Shown: piece by piece, positions 38,522-64,000 of the stretch
Layout of the letters: every line of letters begins with the position of its first letter
Numbering within the stretch: position 1 is the stretch's first letter
Origin: Streptomyces xanthii
GTDB lineage: Bacteria > Actinomycetota > Actinomycetes > Streptomycetales > Streptomycetaceae
NCBI RefSeq assembly: GCF_014621695.1
Contig: NZ_CP061282.1
Location: 186,001-250,000 of the forward strand
Direction: 5' to 3'
DNA length: 64,000 nt
The notes under the pieces: generated by a model
The model's input: only the letters and a program-made list of their open reading frames with translations
The model's database searches: none
What the model was told of the DNA's origin: nothing
Translations under genes and position numbers: made by a program

Positions 38522-39205
38522 TCAGGCGCAGCGGCTCTCCAGATAGGCGGCGAGCCGGCGCCGGTCGATGATCAGGTGGGAGTCCGGGGTGACGTCGATC
38601 AGGCCCCGGTCGCGGAACCCCTTCAGGAAGTGCCCCACGCGCGAGCGGGTGGTGCCGACCATGCCGGCCAGCTCCTCGTGCGTGATGCGCTCGGCGATGT
38701 GCGGCCGCCGCCCGTTGCCCCGGCCGAGCTTGCGGGCGAGGTCCAGCAGGATCTCGCCCAGGCGCTGCTCGCTGTCGACGGTCACCAGATGAGTGATCGA
38801 CTGCTGCTGCTCGGCCAGGCGCCGGGTGAGGTGACTGATGAAGTCGTCGACCATCCCGGCCGCCGTGATCGAGGACAGGAAGTGTTCGTAGGACATGCGG
38901 TGCACGACGCTGTCGCGCATCGCGATGGCGGACTCCTCGCGGATGCCGCCGAGCGAGCACAGCTCGCCGAAGATCTCCCCGGGGGTGTGGAGGCGCAGCA
39001 GGCACTCCTTGCCCGAGCGGGAGAACATCACGGTCTTGATCTGACCGCTCTCCAAGAAGTAGACGTTGCGGTCCTGCCCGCCGCTGCTGTACGCGCTCTG
39101 GTTGCGTCGCACCACGCAAGCCGTCGTGTGCGGGGACTGCGCGCGCACGAAGTCACGCAGCCGGATGTCGAATCCGGTCGGAGCGGTGACATCCAGCAGA
39201 TTCAT
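38522..39205 (-). CDS. lnmO: Crp/Fnr-family transcriptional regulator, LnmO-like
   Basis: 227 aa. The N-terminal cyclic-nucleotide-binding-type barrel shows FLESGQIKTVMFSRSGKE and HTPGEIFGELCSLGG (about residues 50-88), then a dimer helix, then a winged helix-turn-helix ITHEELAGMVGTTRSRVGHFL (174-194). LnmO of the leinamycin cluster is the same type and, as I recall, a pathway activator. The start at 39205 has GGGAGG 4 nt upstream; the longer frame to 39292 would overlap the thioesterase gene. It probably controls this minus-strand unit. Whether it binds a ligand is unknown. Confidence 0.9.
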   Translation of the reverse strand: MNLLDVTAPTGFDIRLRDFVRAQSPHTTACVVRRNQSAYSSGGQDRNVYFLESGQIKTVMFSRSGKECLLRLHTPGEIFGELCSLGGIREESAIAMRDSVVHRMSYEHFLSSITAAGMVDDFISHLTRRLAEQQQSITHLVTVDSEQRLGEILLDLARKLGRGNGRRPHIAERITHEELAGMVGTTRSRVGHFLKGFRDRGLIDVTPDSHLIIDRRRLAAYLESRCA

Positions 39206-39236
39206 CTGGCCTCCCGGTGCAGTCGGCACGTGACAA

Positions 39237-40046
39237 TCACATTGCGACTTTATGAAAGGGCCTTCGAAGAACACTCGAGAGCGGATCCACACCCGACAGC
39301 GCCGTGCGCAGCGCCGTCATCAGGTCCTCCGGAGCCCCCTTGAGATAGAAGTGGTCGCCGGGGAACACCCGCAGCCGGAAGTCGCCGCTGGTCACCTCGC
39401 GCCAGCGCGCCACCGCATGGGGGTCGGCGAGCGGATCCGCCGCCCCGGTGAAGGCGAAGACCGGGCAGGTCAGCGCGGGTCCTGGCAGGCGGGTCGGCCG
39501 GTACGTCTCGTTGATCTCGTGGTCGGCCCGCAGCGGCGGCAGGAAGTGCCGCACCAGCTCCCGCTGGCGCAGCAGCTCGGGCGGGGTGCCGCCGAGGCGC
39601 GACACCTCGGTGAGGAACGCGTCCTCCGGCAGGTTGTGCACCGGCGGCCGGGTGTCGGGGACGAACGGCCCGCGCCGCCCCGACACGAGCAGCGCCGAAG
39701 GCGGCCTCGAGCCCCGCTCGAGCAGGGCCCTGGCGGTCTCGTAGGCCACGATCGAGCCGAGACTGTGGCCGAACAGGACGTACGGCCGGTCGAGTTGCCC
39801 GGCGAGCTCGGCGGTGAGCTCCTCCACCAGCGGCCCCATCCGGGTGTGCGAGGCCTGCCGGGAGCGGCGCTCGCGGCCGGGCAGCACGACCGGCCGCACA
39901 TCGACCCCGGGACCCAGCGCCTCGCGCCAGGGGTGGAAGAACGAGCTGCCGCCGCCCGCGTGGGCGAAGCAGAACAGTCGCAGGCCGCCGCCGTCGGACG
40001 CGGTGCGCGCGTCCTCGGTCCCGGCGGCCGTCCAGGTCACGGACAC
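39237..40046 (-). CDS. lnmN: Type II thioesterase, LnmN-like
   Basis: 269 aa alpha/beta hydrolase with FCFAHAGGGSSFFHPW, LPGRERR, the nucleophile elbow GHSLG (Ser95), an Asp in GAADPLADP and His in PGDHFYLKG. Editing thioesterases of this kind clear stalled or wrongly primed acyl chains from carrier proteins. Start: GTG at 40046 lies 6 nt after GAGGAG; an in-frame TTG at 40052 touches the ribosome site and is less likely. It sits between lnmM and lnmO, as in the leinamycin cluster. Confidence 0.92.
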   Translation of the reverse strand: MSVTWTAAGTEDARTASDGGGLRLFCFAHAGGGSSFFHPWREALGPGVDVRPVVLPGRERRSRQASHTRMGPLVEELTAELAGQLDRPYVLFGHSLGSIVAYETARALLERGSRPPSALLVSGRRGPFVPDTRPPVHNLPEDAFLTEVSRLGGTPPELLRQRELVRHFLPPLRADHEINETYRPTRLPGPALTCPVFAFTGAADPLADPHAVARWREVTSGDFRLRVFPGDHFYLKGAPEDLMTALRTALSGVDPLSSVLRRPFHKVAM

Positions 40047-40095
40047 CGTCAACTCCTCGTCGCTCGGCAGGGGGTGGGCGCGCCGACGCCCCGGG

Positions 40096-41346
40096 TCAGC
40101 GCCACGCGTACTGCCGGTGGTAGTCGCGGACCCCGGTGAAGGTGAGGATCTCCGGGCGGTCGCCGGCCCGGGCCAGCAGCGGCTCCCACGGCTCGGGGTC
40201 CACGGTCCGGTTCTCCACCGGCACCAGGCACTCCAGGTTGTGCTCCAGGACCGCCAGGTACTCCTCGAACGTGATCCGGGCGCGGGCCTCCAGATGCTTG
40301 CCGATGCCCAGTTCGGCGACGGCCGCGGCCGACTGCTCGTCGACGATGCCGCTGAAGAACTCCGAGGAACAGCCCGACCCGTACGAGAACAGGCCCACCC
40401 GGCGCGGACTCGTCACGACGCCAGAGTCCAGGAGGCTGGCCAGCGCCAGGTACACCGAGCCCGAGCACAGGTTGCCGACCGTGCCCGGGTAGACCAGCGA
40501 CGGGGCGACCCGGCGCGCGAAGTCGGCGTCGACCGTCGCGCCGGCCGCGCCCTGCTCACGCATCATCTTGCGGTGCCCGGCCCGGACCAGACCGGCGAAC
40601 GGGGTGTGCATGACGAGATGGTCGAAGTCGCGGGTGAAGTCGACATCGGTGACGCGCGAGGCGTAGTCGGCGTACGAGTTCTTGAGACAGTCCAGGTACG
40701 CGAACAGGGAGCGGTCGACGTCCGCGATGTCGAAGCGCGGCGACGGGCGCGCCGAGTCGAGCGTCTCGTAGCTGTAGTTGCCGAACGCGCCGAGGTCCAT
40801 GGTCAGCACGCGGGGCCGGTCGCTGAGCAGGACGGCCGCCGCGCCGTGCCCGGCCGCGGGCTCGGAGTACTCCGCCTTCTCGTCCACGACGGCCACGTCC
40901 GTGGCGATCACCAGGGCCTTGGCGCCGGGGGAGATCCCGGAGGCGAGATAGCCCAGCGCCGTCTGCACCGCGGCGGTCGCGCCGAAGCAGGCCTGCTTGA
41001 CCTCCAGGAGCCGGCAGTGCCGGTTCAGGCCCAGGTGCTTGTGGACGTAGGAGGTGAGCGACTTGCTGTAGTCGACGCCCGACTCGGTGGACGTCACCAC
41101 CAGTTCGATGCGGTCCCGCTCCTCGGGCGTCAGCGCGTCCACGATCGGCCGGGCCGCGTTGACGGCGTTGGTGACCGGGTCCTCGATCGGCAGGCCGATG
41201 GAGCGCTCGGACATCATGAGGTTGTCGATGCGGTCCGGGTCCAGGCCGCGCCCGGCGAACAGGTCCGCGGCGCTGAGCCGGGCCAGCCCGCACCACACGT
41301 TCAGCGCCTCGATGCCGTACGCCCCCGGGGTGTCGGTCGTGCTCAT
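40096..41346 (-). CDS. lnmM: HMG-CoA synthase-like beta-branching enzyme, LnmM-like
   Basis: 416 aa. HMG-CoA-synthase family enzyme that adds an acyl-ACP unit to the beta-keto group of an ACP-bound polyketide. The catalytic triad residues are visible: Glu88 (TSTESGVDYSKS), Cys120 (KQACFGATAA) and His247 (HLVMHTPF). With the neighbouring ACP and AT/decarboxylase it makes a beta-alkyl branch; in leinamycin the donor is propionyl-ACP. It overlaps the lnmL ACP gene by ATGA. The partner enoyl-CoA hydratase is not in this window. Confidence 0.95.
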   Translation of the reverse strand: MSTTDTPGAYGIEALNVWCGLARLSAADLFAGRGLDPDRIDNLMMSERSIGLPIEDPVTNAVNAARPIVDALTPEERDRIELVVTSTESGVDYSKSLTSYVHKHLGLNRHCRLLEVKQACFGATAAVQTALGYLASGISPGAKALVIATDVAVVDEKAEYSEPAAGHGAAAVLLSDRPRVLTMDLGAFGNYSYETLDSARPSPRFDIADVDRSLFAYLDCLKNSYADYASRVTDVDFTRDFDHLVMHTPFAGLVRAGHRKMMREQGAAGATVDADFARRVAPSLVYPGTVGNLCSGSVYLALASLLDSGVVTSPRRVGLFSYGSGCSSEFFSGIVDEQSAAAVAELGIGKHLEARARITFEEYLAVLEHNLECLVPVENRTVDPEPWEPLLARAGDRPEILTFTGVRDYHRQYAWR

Positions 41347-41603
41347 CGCGGGGCTCCGCTCAGGAAGTCGACGAGGGAGTCGATGTCGGGCAGGTCGCTG
41401 AAGGCGGACATCGGGGCGTCCACCCCGGTGCGGTCCAGGAGCGCGGCGATGATCTCGACCCGGTCCACGGAGTCGGCGCCCAGATCCTTCAGGTGGCGGG
41501 AGCCGCCGATGAGGTCGCGGTCCACGCCGGGCAGGATCTCCGTGACGACCTCCTTCACCAGCTCGGCGGTGTGCGCCCGCACGTCGATCGGTGCCTGGGT
41601 CAT
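41343..41603 (-). CDS. lnmL: Standalone acyl carrier protein for beta-branching, LnmL-like
   Basis: 86 aa ACP with the phosphopantetheine Ser45 in DLGADSVDRVEII. It overlaps lnmK upstream and lnmM downstream by ATGA, so the three are made together. Expected role: it carries the donor unit made by the AT/decarboxylase and hands it to the HMG-CoA-synthase-like enzyme. Confidence 0.94.
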   Translation of the reverse strand: MTQAPIDVRAHTAELVKEVVTEILPGVDRDLIGGSRHLKDLGADSVDRVEIIAALLDRTGVDAPMSAFSDLPDIDSLVDFLSGAPR

Positions 41604-42576
41604 GCGTGCCCCTTCGGGTCGTGGGAGCCGTGCAGGTCGTGCACGGTGTGCAGGGTGCTGACGGCGATGACGCGGCCGTTGTCGCGGTCGCGGATCACGA
41701 CGTCGACGATCTCCTCGCCGGGCGTCGTGGTGCTGGTCCGGGCGTGCGCGCCGAGGACCAGGACCGAGTCCAGGTCGGCGTTGCCGAGGTAGCAGACCTG
41801 CTGGTCGACGACGACGCGGCGCAGGAACGCCCGGTCGGAGCGGCCGAGCCGGCGCCACAGCGCGAGCGCCGCCTCGTCGATCATGGAGAAGTAGGAGGCG
41901 AAGTAGAGGAGGCCGACGCCGTTGACGTCGCGGACGACGTCGACCGGGTGCTCGATCTCGACGGTCGTGTCCAGCGGCGTGAATCCCGGCTCGTCCGGGG
42001 CCCGGAAGGTGTGCGCGCCGCGGGCCTCGCGGTACACGGCGCGCGGCGAGTACGCGGCGGGCAGCGCGGGCAGCCCGTCGTTGCGGAAGTCCGGCGGCGA
42101 GGACTTGACCAGGCCCTGGTTGCTGTCCGGGGCGGAGCGCGTCACCCAGCGGTTGAAGTTCTCCACGTACAGGGTGCCGCCGCGCGGCCGCTCGTAGAAC
42201 TCCGCCAGGTCGAGCGGGCGGTCCGCGCCGGGGGTGCCGGCCCGGTCGACGCGGTGCAGGGTGAGGACCGACTCGGTGCCCTGGTCGTAGCAGCCCGAGG
42301 TCACCGTGAGGCGGTCGCCGAAGGTGAGGGAACGCGGGTGCAGCGTGCGGTCGCCGCGCACCCGGAAGTAGTAGAACGCCAGATAGGTGGGGTTGCCGGA
42401 GGCGTCGCGGGCGGAGAAGACGTCCGTGCCGCACTGCGCGGTGACGGTCTCCCAGGTCCAGTCGCCGAGCTGGCCGGGGAACAGGGAGCCGGGGCCGCAC
42501 ATGCCGGGCCGCACGGTGACGGTCCGGGTGATGCCGTGTCCCGTGTCCGTGGCGGTCGTGGCGGTCGAGGTGATGG

Positions 42577-42580
<4 letters not shown>
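41600..42580 (-). CDS. lnmK: Bifunctional acyltransferase/decarboxylase, LnmK-like
   Basis: 326 aa, the size and sequence character of LnmK, a double-hotdog enzyme that transfers methylmalonyl from CoA to LnmL and decarboxylates it to propionyl-ACP. Seen: TVRPGMCGPGSLFPGQLGDW near the N terminus and PTYLAFYYF around residues 64-72; the active-site Tyr of LnmK should map to this Tyr-rich stretch, though that needs an alignment. A second hotdog-like half follows with FASYFSMIDEAALALW and VVVDQQVCYLG. Coupled to the PKS stop and the lnmL start by ATGA overlaps. Confidence 0.9.

Positions 42581-64000
<21,420 letters not shown>

Noticed and set aside
39206..39292. Longer N terminus for the Crp-family regulator.
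   Set aside because: It would overlap the thioesterase gene; the ATG at 39205 has GGGAGG at good spacing and begins at the domain.

Overview
The window is from a high-GC actinomycete, almost certainly a Streptomyces. Evidence: GC-rich third codon positions, GTG/TTG starts, ATGA-coupled genes, a mycothiol-conjugate-amidase-like gene and very large assembly-line enzymes. Nearly all of it is secondary-metabolism DNA. No rRNA, tRNA, CRISPR array or transposase was found.

Right half (36.7-64.0 kb, all minus strand): the core of a leinamycin-family trans-AT polyketide cluster. The order is a giant PKS (lnmJ-like, cut by the right window edge), an acyltransferase/decarboxylase (lnmK), a standalone ACP (lnmL), an HMG-CoA-synthase-like enzyme (lnmM), a type II thioesterase (lnmN), a Crp-family regulator (lnmO), a standalone carrier protein (lnmP) and a D-alanine-type adenylating enzyme (lnmQ). 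As I remember it, this is the published lnmJ-to-lnmQ order. The PKS ends in ACP-ACP-DUF-SH-TE; the DUF-SH pair is the family hallmark, and SH is the PLP-dependent domain that puts sulfur into the product. K, L and M make the beta-alkyl branch, P and Q load the starter. No acyltransferase domain, discrete AT or enoyl-CoA hydratase lies in the window, so these must be elsewhere.

Middle (16.9-36.7 kb): two MFS exporters, two ABC-F proteins, a virginiamycin-B-lyase-like protein that looks frameshifted near its start, an Mca/LmbE-type deacetylase, a type II thioesterase-like protein without its serine, two small DUF proteins, a P450, a PIG-L deacetylase, an acyl-CoA ligase, a SnoaL-like protein and a complete oligopeptide-type ABC transporter operon. 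These look like resistance, tailoring and transport functions.

Left (0-16.9 kb, plus strand): the 3' end of an NRPS gene (C-A-PCP-E-C-PCP-TE), two luciferase-like flavin monooxygenases and a five-gene SAM regeneration operon (metK, adenosine kinase, metH, metF, ahcY), closed by a strong hairpin terminator. Whether the NRPS part belongs to the leinamycin-type pathway or is a neighbouring cluster cannot be settled from this window.
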